64,000 nt of DNA from Wenxinia marina DSM 24838. Lineage in GTDB: Bacteria > Pseudomonadota > Alphaproteobacteria > Rhodobacterales > Rhodobacteraceae. Shown here piece by piece: positions 35,089 through 43,845 of the stretch (the first letter of the stretch is position 1; each line of letters begins with the position of its first letter). The translations under genes were made by a program, and so were the position numbers. The notes below the pieces were generated by a model that did no database searches, was not told the DNA's origin, and saw only the letters and a list, made by a program, of their open reading frames with translations. The stretch lies in NCBI RefSeq assembly GCF_000379485.1, contig NZ_KB902276.1, positions 248,001 through 312,000 of the forward strand. The letters run 5' to 3'.

Positions 35089-36273
35089 GTGGGCGCGCTG
35101 GACGGAGTGAGGATCGCGGACTTTTCGTGGGTCGGGGCGGGGCCCCGATCGACCAAGGATCTCGCCGACAACGGCGCGACCGTGGTCAAGATCGAATCCG
35201 CCCGCCGGCTGGACCTCGGCCGCCGCTCGCCGCCCTTCGCCAAGGGCGAGAGCCGCAACCACGACGCCTCGGCCTTCTTCGCGCAGACCAACACCTCGAA
35301 GATGTCGGTGACGATCAACCTCGGCGATGCGCGCGGGGTGGAGGTCGCCAAGCGGCTCGTCGCCTGGGCGGACGTGGTGGTCGAGAATTTCGGCCCGGGC
35401 TACATGGACCGGATCGGCCTCGGCTGGGACGTGCTGCAGGAGATCAACCCGGGCGTCATCCTCGCCTCCGTCTCGGTCGCCGGGCGCTCCGGCCCGATGG
35501 CGGGCTTCCGCGGCTACGGCAACTCCGCCGCCGCCCATTCCGGCCACGCGGTCATGTCCGGCTGGCCCGGCACCGACCCCCACATGCCGCCCTTCGCCTA
35601 CGGCGACGTCGTGGCGCCGATGTTCCTCACCGTCGGCATCCTCGCCGCGCTGGAGCGGCGGGAGCGGACGGGGCAGGGCGGCCACGTCGACGTCAGTCAG
35701 ATCGAGCCGATGGTGCATGTCCTCGCTGACCTCTTCGCCGAGACGCCCCAGGAGAAGCCGGCCAACGCCGACCCCCTCATGGCGCCGCACGGTGTCTGGC
35801 CCTGCGCCGGCGCGGACCGCTGGATCGCCATCGCCTGCGAGGACGACGCGCAGTGGGCGGCGCTGCGGGAGGTGCTGGACCTGCCGGCGGAGGACCGCTT
35901 CGCCACCGCGGGCGGCCGCAAGGCGGCGGAGGCGGAGCTGGACGCGCTGGTCGCCGGGATGGTTGCGGGCCGGGACCGGGACGAGCTGGCGCAGGTGCTG
36001 GCGGAGGCCGGCGTTCCGGCTGGGCCGGTGACGGACGGCCGGGACCTCGCGACCGATCCCGCGCTGACGGAGGCCGGGCACTTCGTGCAGGTGCCGCACC
36101 CCGTCCTCGGCCCCTCCGCCATGCCCGCCCCGCCGATGCGCCTGTCCGCCACGCCCTGGGAGGTCGGCCCGTCGCCGTGCCTGGGGCAGCACAACAAGGA
36201 GGTGTTCGAGGGCCTGCTGGGCATGGCGCCGGACGAAGCCGCGGCGCTGGCGGAGGAGGGCGTGCTGGCATGA
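35089..36273 (+). CDS. CaiB/BaiF family CoA-transferase, with catalytic Asp
   Basis: A protein of 394 residues, GTG start at 35089 with GGGGAGGACC upstream. The N-terminus GVRIADFSWVGAGP and VVVENFGPGYMDRIGLG fit family III. Catalytic Asp is at D173 in FAYGDVVAP. RSGPMAGF and the overall layout recall the BbsF subunit of benzylsuccinate CoA-transferase. The next gene encodes a paralogue lacking the Asp, so the two probably form a heterodimer. It is the first gene of the long rightward operon. Confidence 0.88.
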   Translation: MGALDGVRIADFSWVGAGPRSTKDLADNGATVVKIESARRLDLGRRSPPFAKGESRNHDASAFFAQTNTSKMSVTINLGDARGVEVAKRLVAWADVVVENFGPGYMDRIGLGWDVLQEINPGVILASVSVAGRSGPMAGFRGYGNSAAAHSGHAVMSGWPGTDPHMPPFAYGDVVAPMFLTVGILAALERRERTGQGGHVDVSQIEPMVHVLADLFAETPQEKPANADPLMAPHGVWPCAGADRWIAIACEDDAQWAALREVLDLPAEDRFATAGGRKAAEAELDALVAGMVAGRDRDELAQVLAEAGVPAGPVTDGRDLATDPALTEAGHFVQVPHPVLGPSAMPAPPMRLSATPWEVGPSPCLGQHNKEVFEGLLGMAPDEAAALAEEGVLA

Positions 36274-37307
36274 GCCTGCTTGACGGCCTCAAGGTGGTGA
36301 TCGTCGCCGACCGCCTCACCGACCTCGGCGGCCGGATGCTGGCGGAGATGGGGGCCGACGTGGTGCTGCTGTCCGAGCGGCAGGAGACCACGGACGCCCG
36401 CCGCGCCGCCTGGCTGCACGGGATGCGCCGCCCGGCGGAGGGCGAGACGGCCGAGGGCCTTGTCGCCGCGGCCGACATCCTGCTCGACGGCCGCCGTCGG
36501 GGCGCCGAGCCGGGGCTGGACGACGCCGCCGCGCAGAACCCGCGCCTGATCCACGTGATCGCCCATCCCGGGATCGGCACGGACGACACCCCCGCCACCG
36601 ATCTCACCCTCATGGCCCGCTCCGGCCTGATGACGGTGATCGGCGACCCCGACCGCCCGCCACTGCGTCTACCGGGCGAGCAGGGCTATGCGCTCACCGG
36701 CATCCAGGTCGCGACCGCGGCGCTCCTCGGCCTCGCCGCGCGCAGGCGGACGGGGCAGGGGCAGCGGATCGACGTCTCGGCGGTGCAGTCCGCGACGCTG
36801 GCGAACTACCGCGAGGCGGTGATGTACGCCTGGACCGGCCGCGTCGGCCGGCGCACCGGCAACCGGCTGGTGCGGGGCTCTTCTGGCGTGCGGCAGGTCT
36901 GGCCCTGCGCCGACGGGTACGTCACCTGGTCGATGATCGACAACCCGAACATGATGCGCAGCCTGGTCCGGGTGATGGAGGCCGAGGGTGCAGCGGGCGA
37001 ATTGTCGGACATCGTCTGGGAGGACATCCTCGTCGCCGACACCGACCAGGCGGTGATCGACCGTTGGCAGGAGGTATTCGGGGCCTTCTTCGCGTCCCAC
37101 GACAAGGCGACGCTCGCCGACTGGTCGCTCCGCCACGGCTGGGGCCTCTCCGCCATCGCGACGCTGGACGAGGTGCGGGGCAGCCCCCACCTCGCCGACC
37201 GCGGCCTCTGGGTCGAGGTGGACGACCACGGCACCACCCGCCCCCTGCCGGGGCCGCTGTTCCGGTTCGACCGCGCCGAGGCCGCGCCGCTTCGGAAGGT
37301 GCCGTGA
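36270..37307 (+). CDS. CaiB/BaiF family protein lacking the catalytic Asp (probable non-catalytic subunit)
   Basis: A protein of 345 residues, about 40 shorter than its neighbours. The family fold is visible in GGRMLAEMGADVVLL, GDPDRPPLRLPGEQGYALTG and RTGQGQRIDVSAVQS. Counting back from RRTG by the spacing in its two neighbours, the catalytic position falls on Y140; no Asp occurs at 131-150. In BbsEF-type transferases one subunit also lacks the Asp, so a regulatory or structural subunit is likely. Overlaps the 35089 gene by ATGA and the next gene by one base. Confidence 0.82.
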   Translation: MSLLDGLKVVIVADRLTDLGGRMLAEMGADVVLLSERQETTDARRAAWLHGMRRPAEGETAEGLVAAADILLDGRRRGAEPGLDDAAAQNPRLIHVIAHPGIGTDDTPATDLTLMARSGLMTVIGDPDRPPLRLPGEQGYALTGIQVATAALLGLAARRRTGQGQRIDVSAVQSATLANYREAVMYAWTGRVGRRTGNRLVRGSSGVRQVWPCADGYVTWSMIDNPNMMRSLVRVMEAEGAAGELSDIVWEDILVADTDQAVIDRWQEVFGAFFASHDKATLADWSLRHGWGLSAIATLDEVRGSPHLADRGLWVEVDDHGTTRPLPGPLFRFDRAEAAPLRKVP

Positions 37308-38434
37308 TGGGCGCGCTCGACGGCCTCCGCGTCCTCGACTTCTCGCGGCTCCTGCCGGGGCCCTACTGCACGTGGTTGCTGGCGGACCAGGGCGCCGAGG
37401 TGATCCGCATCGAGACGCCCCGCGAGCTGGCTAAGCAGGCGAAGGTGTTCGGCTGGGACCGGCTGGACGAGGAGGGCAGGGCGCGGCAGCGGGCGCAGGA
37501 CATCCTCGCGCGCAACAAGAAGTCCGTCCTTCTCGACATCGGCGACGAGGATGCCCGCGCCACGATCCGCGCGCTGGCGCGGGACGTGGACGTGGTGGTC
37601 GAGGATTTCCGCCCGGGCGTGCTCGCCGGCCTCGGCCTCGGCCACACGGACCTGAGCGAAGGCAACCCCGCCCTCGTCTACGCCAGCCTCACCCTCTGCG
37701 GCCAGACCGGCCCCTACCGCGACCGCCCCGGCCACGACCCCGTCGCACTCGCCCTGTCGGGCGTCCTGTCCCGCACCGGCGAGGATCCGGACGCGCCCGG
37801 CCTGCCCGGCGTGCCGAACGCCGACGTCACCACCGGCGCCCATGCCGCCTTCGCCATCCTCGCCGCGCGGATGGAGGCGCAGCGGACCGGGCAGGGCCGC
37901 CATGTCGACGTCTCGATGACCGATTGCTCGATGAGCCTGATCGCCAACGTGCTGTCGCGCTACAGCGACCCCGCCGACGCGCCGCCCCGCGGCCAGCGGC
38001 GCGCCGACCTCGGCCTCTGGCGCTGCGCCGACGGGCGCTGGCTGGTGACGACGGACATGGAGCCGCGCTACTGGGCGACCTTCTGCGAGGTGATGGGCCG
38101 GCCCGACTTCGTCCCCCACCAGATCGACCCGGCCAAACGGGACGAGATCCGCGCCACCTTCGCCGCCGCTTTCGCTGCGAAGCCCCGCGCCGAGTGGCTC
38201 GACATCCTCGCCCGCGCCGGCACCCAGTTCGCCCCTGTCAACGACGTGACCGAGGCGCTGGCCGACCCGCACCTGATCGCCCGCGGCATGGTGATCGAGG
38301 TCGCGGCCCCCGGCGGCGGCACGCTGACCCAGATCGGCGCGCCCGTGCGCCTCGGCCCCCAGCCGCCGCCCCGCGCGGCGGTGGTGCCGGGCGCCGACAA
38401 CGACGCGGTGCTCGGCCGCCTGTCCGAGACCTGA
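37307..38434 (+). CDS. CaiB/BaiF family CoA-transferase, with catalytic Asp
   Basis: A protein of 375 residues. The N-terminus is GLRVLDFSRLLPGPYCTWLL and D173 lies in PNADVTTGAHAA at the catalytic place. VVVEDFRPGVLAGLGLG is the family hallmark. It resembles racemase-type (alpha-methylacyl-CoA racemase-like) as well as transferase members, so either role is possible. It is coupled to the previous gene (TGATG) and is followed 31 bases later by the TRAP genes. Confidence 0.87.
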   Translation: MGALDGLRVLDFSRLLPGPYCTWLLADQGAEVIRIETPRELAKQAKVFGWDRLDEEGRARQRAQDILARNKKSVLLDIGDEDARATIRALARDVDVVVEDFRPGVLAGLGLGHTDLSEGNPALVYASLTLCGQTGPYRDRPGHDPVALALSGVLSRTGEDPDAPGLPGVPNADVTTGAHAAFAILAARMEAQRTGQGRHVDVSMTDCSMSLIANVLSRYSDPADAPPRGQRRADLGLWRCADGRWLVTTDMEPRYWATFCEVMGRPDFVPHQIDPAKRDEIRATFAAAFAAKPRAEWLDILARAGTQFAPVNDVTEALADPHLIARGMVIEVAAPGGGTLTQIGAPVRLGPQPPPRAAVVPGADNDAVLGRLSET

Positions 38435-38465
38435 GACGACGTCCGCAGAGGGAGGAGACCCAAGG

Positions 38466-39470
38466 ATGACACTGACACTTCGCACGACGACCGCCATCGC
38501 CCTGGCGCTGGCCGCGACCCACGCGGCGGCGCAGGACTTCACGCTCACCTACGCCTCGCCCTACACCGAGACGCACCCCTACGGGCAGGCCGACGCCGAA
38601 TGGATCGCCCGGATCGAGGAGCAGACGAACGGCCGGGTGGAGATCACGCCCTACTGGGGCGGCACCCTCGTCACCAGCCGCGAGGGCGTGGACGAGCTCG
38701 CCGCCGGGGTGGCCGACATGGCCTACATCGCGCCGATCTACGCGCGCTCGGGCTACGACATGAACCGCCTCGTGCCGGGCATGTTCTACGGCTACACCGA
38801 CCCCGCCGAGGTGCTGGAGGTCTATACCGGCCTCGTCGAGGAGTATCCGCAGTTCACCGAGGAGCTGCAGGGCGTCCACGTCCTCGGCTACAACGTCGGC
38901 ACGCCGATGCACCTGCTCCTGCGCGAGGCGCCGGTGGAGACGCTGGACGACCTGCAGGGCCTGCGCATCCGCTCGGCCGTCGACTTCATCGGCCCGCTCG
39001 CCACCTTCGGCGCCGAGGGCGTCACGATGCCGATGACCGAGACCTTCCCGGCGCTGGAGCGCGGCGTCGTGGACGGCGTCATCGCCCCCTACGAGGCGCT
39101 GAAGTCGCTGAGCTTCGGCGACGTGGTCGGCTACTATTCCGGGCTGCCGCACAGCCGCGGCGCCTATCCCAGCCGCGCGATGAACCAGTCCGTGTGGGAC
39201 TCGCTGCCGCAGGACATCCAGGCGGTGTTCGACGACAACGTGGACTGGCTGTCCCAGCGCACGATGGAGCTGAGCCAGGTGGCCGAGGATGCGGGCCGCG
39301 AATACGGCGAGGAGCAGGGCGTCGTCTTCAACGAGATCGCGCCCGAGGTGCAGGCCGAGTACGCCGCCTCGTTCGAGCCGTCGATCCGCGAGGTCGCGGC
39401 CGAGCTCGACGCGATGGGCAAGCCCGGCACCGAGGTGCTCGAGGCGGTTCGCGCCGCCCACGACGAATGA
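38466..39470 (+). CDS. TRAP transporter substrate-binding protein (DctP family)
   Basis: A protein of 334 residues. The signal peptide ends at THAAAQDF. GLRIRSAVDF holds the ligand-Arg motif, and ASPYTETHPYGQADAEW opens the mature protein. It is only weakly like the 29688 protein, so the two transporters of this block probably bind different acids. A GGGAGGAG site precedes the ATG. Confidence 0.88.
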   Translation: MTLTLRTTTAIALALAATHAAAQDFTLTYASPYTETHPYGQADAEWIARIEEQTNGRVEITPYWGGTLVTSREGVDELAAGVADMAYIAPIYARSGYDMNRLVPGMFYGYTDPAEVLEVYTGLVEEYPQFTEELQGVHVLGYNVGTPMHLLLREAPVETLDDLQGLRIRSAVDFIGPLATFGAEGVTMPMTETFPALERGVVDGVIAPYEALKSLSFGDVVGYYSGLPHSRGAYPSRAMNQSVWDSLPQDIQAVFDDNVDWLSQRTMELSQVAEDAGREYGEEQGVVFNEIAPEVQAEYAASFEPSIREVAAELDAMGKPGTEVLEAVRAAHDE

Positions 39471-39476
39471 GCCTGC

Positions 39477-39503
39477 GCGGGCGCCGGTCCATCCGGCGCC
39501 CGC
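39477..39503 (+). terminator. stem-loop between TRAP P and Q genes
   Basis: GCGGGCGCCGG (39477-39487) pairs perfectly with CCGGCGCCCGC (39493-39503) across a 5-nt loop, starting 6 bases after the binding-protein stop. There is no T-run. Confidence 0.6.
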
Positions 39504-39522
39504 ACCTTGCCGGGAGGAACGA

Positions 39523-40035
39523 ATGGCGGCGATCGAGAAGTGGCTGGGACGGATCGTCGCCGTGGCGGCGGTGATCGGCGTGGCGGCGATCGCCGCGCTC
39601 GTCTGCCTGACCGTCGTCACCGTCACCTTCCGCTTTCTCGGCATCGCCTTTCCCGGCACCTACGTCCTGGCCGAACTCCTCATCATCCCCGCCGTCACCC
39701 TCTCCCTCGCCTACGCCGCCTGGGAGGGCGCGCATACGCGGGTGGAACTGCTGACCATGCGCCTGCCGCCGCGGGTCAGGGGGCCGCTCGAGGGGCTGAT
39801 GCTCGCCGTCGGCTCGGCCTTCTGGGGGATGGTCGCCTTCGCGGGCGTCGAGGAGGCGCTGCGCCGGGGCGCGCAGGGCGAGCGGACGATGCTGCTGGAC
39901 ATTCCGGTGGCGCCCTTCCGCTGGCTGATGGTCGCCGCGCTGGCGCTGCTGATCGTCGTCCTGCTGCTGCGGGCCGCGCAGGCGGCGATGGGGCAGGGCG
40001 CTCCGCACGACGCGGGCGGCGAGGTGCGCGAATGA
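39523..40035 (+). CDS. TRAP transporter small permease subunit (DctQ family)
   Basis: A protein of 170 residues with four helices, the first AVAAVIGVAAIAALVCLTVV. EGAHTRVELLTMRLP is the conserved DctQ segment. ATG 39523 follows GGGAGGAAC. Its stop overlaps the dctM start by 4 bp. Confidence 0.88.
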   Translation: MAAIEKWLGRIVAVAAVIGVAAIAALVCLTVVTVTFRFLGIAFPGTYVLAELLIIPAVTLSLAYAAWEGAHTRVELLTMRLPPRVRGPLEGLMLAVGSAFWGMVAFAGVEEALRRGAQGERTMLLDIPVAPFRWLMVAALALLIVVLLLRAAQAAMGQGAPHDAGGEVRE

Positions 40036-41330
40036 CGCCCGTGGCGGCCGGCGGAGTCGGCGTCCTGCTGCTCTTCACGCTGATCGCGCTCGGCATGCCC
40101 ATCGGCTTCGCGATGGGGCTGATCGGGTTCGCGGGCCTCGCGCTGCTGCTGTCGTTCCACGCGGCGATCATCAAGACCGGCGTGATCGCCTTCGACCTCG
40201 CCACGAACTACGCCATCGGCACGGTGCCCTTGTTCCTGTTCATGGCGCATATCCTGTTCGCCAGCGGCATCGGGCGCGACCTCTACGATTTCGCCGCGCG
40301 GATGCTGGGGCACCGCCGCGGCGGCCTTGCGATGGCCACCGTCGGCGCGTCGGCCGGGTTCGCCTCGGTCAACGCCTCGTCGCTCGCCACCACGGCGACG
40401 ATGGGCCTCGTCGCGCTGCCCGAGATGAGGAAGCACGGCTATTCCGACCGCCTCGCCGCCGGCTCGGTCGCGGCGGGCGGCACCATCGGCAGCCTGATCC
40501 CGCCGTCGGGGATGTTCATCATCTACGGCATCCTGACCGAGACTTCGATCGGCGACATGTTCGCCGCCGGCATCGTGCCGGGCGTGCTGCTCGCGATGTT
40601 CTACATGGTCTCGATCGGCATCCGCTGCCGCCGCGACCCGTCCCTCGGCCCCGCCGGCCCCCGCTTCGGCGCGCGCGAGCGCCTGGCGGGCCTGCGGCGC
40701 ACCGGCGACGTGATCCTGCTCTTCGTCCTCGTCATGGGCGGCATCCTCTGGGGCTGGTTCACGCCCACCGAGGCGGGCGCGATGGGCGCCTTCGGCGCCG
40801 TCGTGATCTCGGCCCTGCGCGGCCGGCTGAGCGTGGCGGCGGTACGCGACGCCATGTACGAGACGCTGAAGACCACCGGCATGATCTTCGGCATCCTGTT
40901 CGGGGCGCTGGTCTTCAACGGCTTCGTCACCGTCACGACGATCCCGCTGCACGTCGTCGGCTGGGTCGCCTCGGCCGAGCTGCCGCCGATCGGGATCCTG
41001 CTGCTGGTGCTGCTGGTCTACCTGTTCCTCGGCATGATCCTCGACGCCAGCGCGATGATGACCCTGACGGTGCCGCTGTTCTTCCCCCTCATCACCGGCC
41101 TCGGCTTCGATGCCGTCCTGTTCGGCGTCCTCGTCGTCAGGATGACCGAGATCGCGCTGATCACGCCGCCGGTGGGGATGAACGTCTACGTCCTGTCCGG
41201 CGTCGCCCGGGACATCCCCCTGTCCGAGATGTTCCGCGGCACGTTGCCCTTCGTCCTGGCCGACATCCTGCACGTGGCGCTGCTGATCGCGGTGCCGGCG
41301 CTGGTCCTGTGGCTGCCGGGGCTGATGTGA
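40032..41330 (+). CDS. TRAP transporter large permease subunit (DctM family)
   Basis: A protein of 432 residues, about 12 helices. Motifs: NASSLATTATMGLVALPEM, GSLIPPSGMFIIYG, and LITPPVGMNVYVLSGVAR. It completes the third TRAP system of the window. Confidence 0.92.
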   Translation: MTPVAAGGVGVLLLFTLIALGMPIGFAMGLIGFAGLALLLSFHAAIIKTGVIAFDLATNYAIGTVPLFLFMAHILFASGIGRDLYDFAARMLGHRRGGLAMATVGASAGFASVNASSLATTATMGLVALPEMRKHGYSDRLAAGSVAAGGTIGSLIPPSGMFIIYGILTETSIGDMFAAGIVPGVLLAMFYMVSIGIRCRRDPSLGPAGPRFGARERLAGLRRTGDVILLFVLVMGGILWGWFTPTEAGAMGAFGAVVISALRGRLSVAAVRDAMYETLKTTGMIFGILFGALVFNGFVTVTTIPLHVVGWVASAELPPIGILLLVLLVYLFLGMILDASAMMTLTVPLFFPLITGLGFDAVLFGVLVVRMTEIALITPPVGMNVYVLSGVARDIPLSEMFRGTLPFVLADILHVALLIAVPALVLWLPGLM

Positions 41331-41368
41331 GGTCGGGGAGGGAGAAACCCTTCGTGGAGGAGATGACG

Positions 41369-42199
41369 ATGAAACGTACCCTGATCGCGGCCCTGGCCGC
41401 CACCGTGGCCGCGCCGGCCCTTGCCCAGGAGGCGCCCTATCCGGTGCTGCGCAGCGCGGCGGAGGGGCTGGACGGCTACACGCTGTACGCGCCGCAGGGG
41501 CTGGCCGACGCGCCGGCCGTCCTGTGGTTCAACGGTGGCTGCGTCCTCTCGCACGCGCAGGCGACGGCGCTGATCGTCGGCGTGGCCGAGCAGGGCTACG
41601 CCGTCCTCGCCACCGGCGCGCCGGGCGACTACTCGACCGACCGGGACGGGCCCCGCGCGGACAAGGTCGGCCCGATGATCGACTGGCTGGAGGGGGCGGG
41701 GGCCGGGCAGCTGGGCGCGGCGCCCTCCGCCATCGGCACGATGGGCTGGTCCTGTGGCGGCGCCGAGGCCCTCCTCGGCGGAGCCGAGCCGCGGGTCGAC
41801 GCGATCCTCGGCCTCGCGACCGGCTTCTTCACCGAACCGGACGAGAGCCGGCCGCCGGAATACGGGATCGAGAACCTGGGCTCGATCACCCAGCCGACAA
41901 TGATCGCCGCCGGCGGTCCGTCCGACATCGCGTGGGAAAACGCCAATGCCAACTTCGACCAGGCCGACTTCCCGATGATCCTCGTCGGGCACGAGAGCGC
42001 GGGCCATGGCGGCCTCGTCACCGGCGCCTACGAGGGGCAGGGGGTGGAGGTGCAGGCGCTGGCCGATTCCATCGCGCTCGCCACCGACTGGCTGGACTGG
42101 CAGCTCAAGGGCGACGAGGCGACGGGGCAGGCGGCGTTCCTGGCGGAGGACTGCACGTGGTGTGCCGCGCCCTGGTCGGTCGAGACCAAGGGGTTCTGA
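41369..42199 (+). CDS. secreted alpha/beta hydrolase (esterase-like)
   Basis: A protein of 276 residues. The signal peptide is MKRTLIAALAATVAAPALA. The nucleophile elbow is GWSCGG, the oxyanion region WFNGGC, and the catalytic His is likely in GHESAGHGG. ATG 41369 fits GGAGGA at 7 bases; ATG 41363 is too close to it. The shape resembles chlorophyllase/cutinase-like small esterases. In the periplasm it could release an acid for the TRAP transporter encoded just upstream. The substrate is not known. Confidence 0.78.
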   Translation: MKRTLIAALAATVAAPALAQEAPYPVLRSAAEGLDGYTLYAPQGLADAPAVLWFNGGCVLSHAQATALIVGVAEQGYAVLATGAPGDYSTDRDGPRADKVGPMIDWLEGAGAGQLGAAPSAIGTMGWSCGGAEALLGGAEPRVDAILGLATGFFTEPDESRPPEYGIENLGSITQPTMIAAGGPSDIAWENANANFDQADFPMILVGHESAGHGGLVTGAYEGQGVEVQALADSIALATDWLDWQLKGDEATGQAAFLAEDCTWCAAPWSVETKGF

Positions 42200-42204
42200 T
42201 ACCG

Positions 42205-42231
42205 GGCGGCGGGGCCCGAGGCTCCGCCGCC
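42205..42231 (+). terminator. terminator-like stem-loop after the hydrolase gene
   Basis: A 12-bp stem (42205-42216 with 42220-42231, one G-T wobble) and a 3-nt loop, six bases after the stop codon. No T-run follows. The P450 gene starts 51 bases later, so transcription may partly continue. Confidence 0.5.
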
Positions 42232-42281
42232 TGCGTCCGTCGGGCGGATGGCCGCGACGATCTCCAACGACGAGGACCGCG

Positions 42282-43505
42282 ATGAGCCGGGTGATCCACG
42301 ACCGCCGCGAGGCGAAGGGGCGCGAGACCTTCTCGCGGGCGCATGATTTCGACGCGGACGTGACCGAGGGCTTCGACGATGCGCACAGACTGTTCGACGA
42401 CCTGCGCGAGCGCTGCCCGGTCGCCCACTCCAACGACTTCGAGGGGTTCTGGGTGCTGACCCGCTATGCCGACATCGAGGCGGCGATGGACGATTCCTCG
42501 CTCTTCTCGACCGCGGTGCAGAACGTCGTGCCCCGCGTGGCGACGACCGGCCGGCGGCCGCCGCTGCATCTCGACCCGCCGGAGCATACGCCCTACCGCC
42601 GCGCCATCTCGCCCCTGTTCCGGCGCGAGCGGATGGAGCATTGGGGCCCGGTCGTCCGCGGCATCGCCCGCCGCCTGTTCGAGCCGCTCGTGCCGCAGGG
42701 GGAGTTCGACCTCTGCCTCGACTATTCCTACCACCTGCCGATCCACGTCCTGGCCGAGTTCTTCATGATCCCGGACGAGACGGCCCAGCGAGTCCGCGCC
42801 ATCGGCAAGGAGTTCAACCTCGCGCTGCAGACCAAGGACGTGGCGGCGATGCAGCGCACCAGCCTGTTCCTCTACGAGGTCGCGCAGGGCGTCATCGACG
42901 AGAGGAAGGCCCGCCCCCTCGACCCCACGGTCGACCCGACGAGCGCGCTCCTCGCCGCGCGGGACAACGGCGAGCAGCTGCCCGAGCACCTGATTCTCGG
43001 CACCATCCGCCAGCTCCTCGTGGTGGGGATCATCGCCCCGACGACCTTCCTCGGTTCGGTCGGCGTGCACTTCTCGCGGCACCCCGAGCATTTCACGATG
43101 CTGAAGGACGACCCGTCGCTGATCCCCGCCGCGACGGAAGAGCTGCTGCGCCTCTACACGCCTTACCGCGGCTTCGCCCGCACGCCGACCCGCGAGGTCG
43201 ATATCGGCGGCCGCACGATCCGCGAGGACGAGCCGGTCGCCCTGGCCTTCGCCGCCGCCAACCGCGATCCCGAGGCGTTTAAGGACCCTGCGGAGTTTCG
43301 GCTGGATCGGACCGACGCTCCGCCGCACCTCGCCTTCGGCCGCGGCCCGCACATGTGCGCCGGCGCGCCGCTGGCGCGACTGATGCTGACCGCGTCGATC
43401 GAGGTCTTCACCGACCTCTGCGACGGGTTCGAACTGGTGGGCGAGACGCCGATGACGACCTGGCCGGAATACGGCCCGATCTCGGTGCCGCTGCGGCTGA
43501 GGTAG
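42282..43505 (+). CDS. cytochrome P450 with atypical I-helix
   Basis: A protein of 407 residues. The heme-Cys loop is FGRGPHMCAGAPLARL, ExxR is EELLR, and the C-helix HLDPPEHTPYRR is typical of soluble bacterial P450s. The I-helix reads LLVVGIIAPTTFLG: the Thr pair is kept but the usual acidic residue before it is Pro. This differs from the other P450 of the block (GGHVVP), so the two are not recent duplicates. No redox partner gene is adjacent. It is probably the last gene of the rightward operon. Confidence 0.9.
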   Translation: MSRVIHDRREAKGRETFSRAHDFDADVTEGFDDAHRLFDDLRERCPVAHSNDFEGFWVLTRYADIEAAMDDSSLFSTAVQNVVPRVATTGRRPPLHLDPPEHTPYRRAISPLFRRERMEHWGPVVRGIARRLFEPLVPQGEFDLCLDYSYHLPIHVLAEFFMIPDETAQRVRAIGKEFNLALQTKDVAAMQRTSLFLYEVAQGVIDERKARPLDPTVDPTSALLAARDNGEQLPEHLILGTIRQLLVVGIIAPTTFLGSVGVHFSRHPEHFTMLKDDPSLIPAATEELLRLYTPYRGFARTPTREVDIGGRTIREDEPVALAFAAANRDPEAFKDPAEFRLDRTDAPPHLAFGRGPHMCAGAPLARLMLTASIEVFTDLCDGFELVGETPMTTWPEYGPISVPLRLR

Positions 43506-43540
43506 CGGGGATCGAGAGACCCTCACCGATCGAATACCCG

Positions 43541-43612
43541 CCCCGGGCTTGACCCGGGGGTCCGACGGGCAGGAGCGCTCCGGTCCGGCGGGGTCCCGGG
43601 TCAGGCCCGGGA
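43541..43612. repeat. REP-like pair of inverted palindromic repeats
   Basis: CCCCGGGCTTGACCCGGGG (43541-43559) and TCCCGGGTCAGGCCCGGGA (43594-43612) are two hairpins that are near reverse complements of each other, with flanking GGTCCGACGGG and CGGTCCGGCGGGG also related in inverted order. Similar CCCGGGCTTGACCCGGG elements are widely dispersed between genes in alphaproteobacteria. It may end transcription from the P450 gene. Confidence 0.6.
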
Positions 43613-43771
43613 CGGGATGTTCGGGGAGGCGCCGTTCTTCATGGTGCGGCAGCGTCCCGACATCGGATTGCTCAGGCAAGCCAACCACATCACCCCTGCC
43701 GATCGAACCTCCGCGCTGCATTTGCCCGCCCGTCATTTGACCCTGTCGGCCGCCTGCGCCACCATGGCCCA

Positions 43772-43811
43772 CCGCCCTTCCGCACAGGGGGGCGGGCGAT
43801 CGGAAGGGCGG
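43772..43811. repeat. 11-bp perfect inverted repeat
   Basis: CCGCCCTTCCG (43772-43782) and CGGAAGGGCGG (43801-43811) flank an 18-nt G-rich loop, 34 bases before the NUDIX start. It could be a terminator for upstream transcription or a leader structure; the sequence does not decide. Confidence 0.5.
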
Positions 43812-43845
43812 CGGTGACAGGACATCACGACAGGCACGGCGACGG

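Larger units (their letters stand above)
43506..43845. other. 340-bp intergenic region with repeats
   Basis: No convincing gene is seen. The left half holds a pair of related GC palindromes (43541-43612); the right half holds a long inverted repeat (43772-43811) just before the NUDIX gene. Short open frames at 43549-43740 and 43617-43817 lack ribosome-binding sites and family features, so they are not annotated. Confidence 0.6.

Noticed and set aside
43549-43817. Short plus-strand frames in the 43506-43845 spacer
   Set aside because: They run through the palindromic repeats, lack ribosome-binding sites and show no family features.
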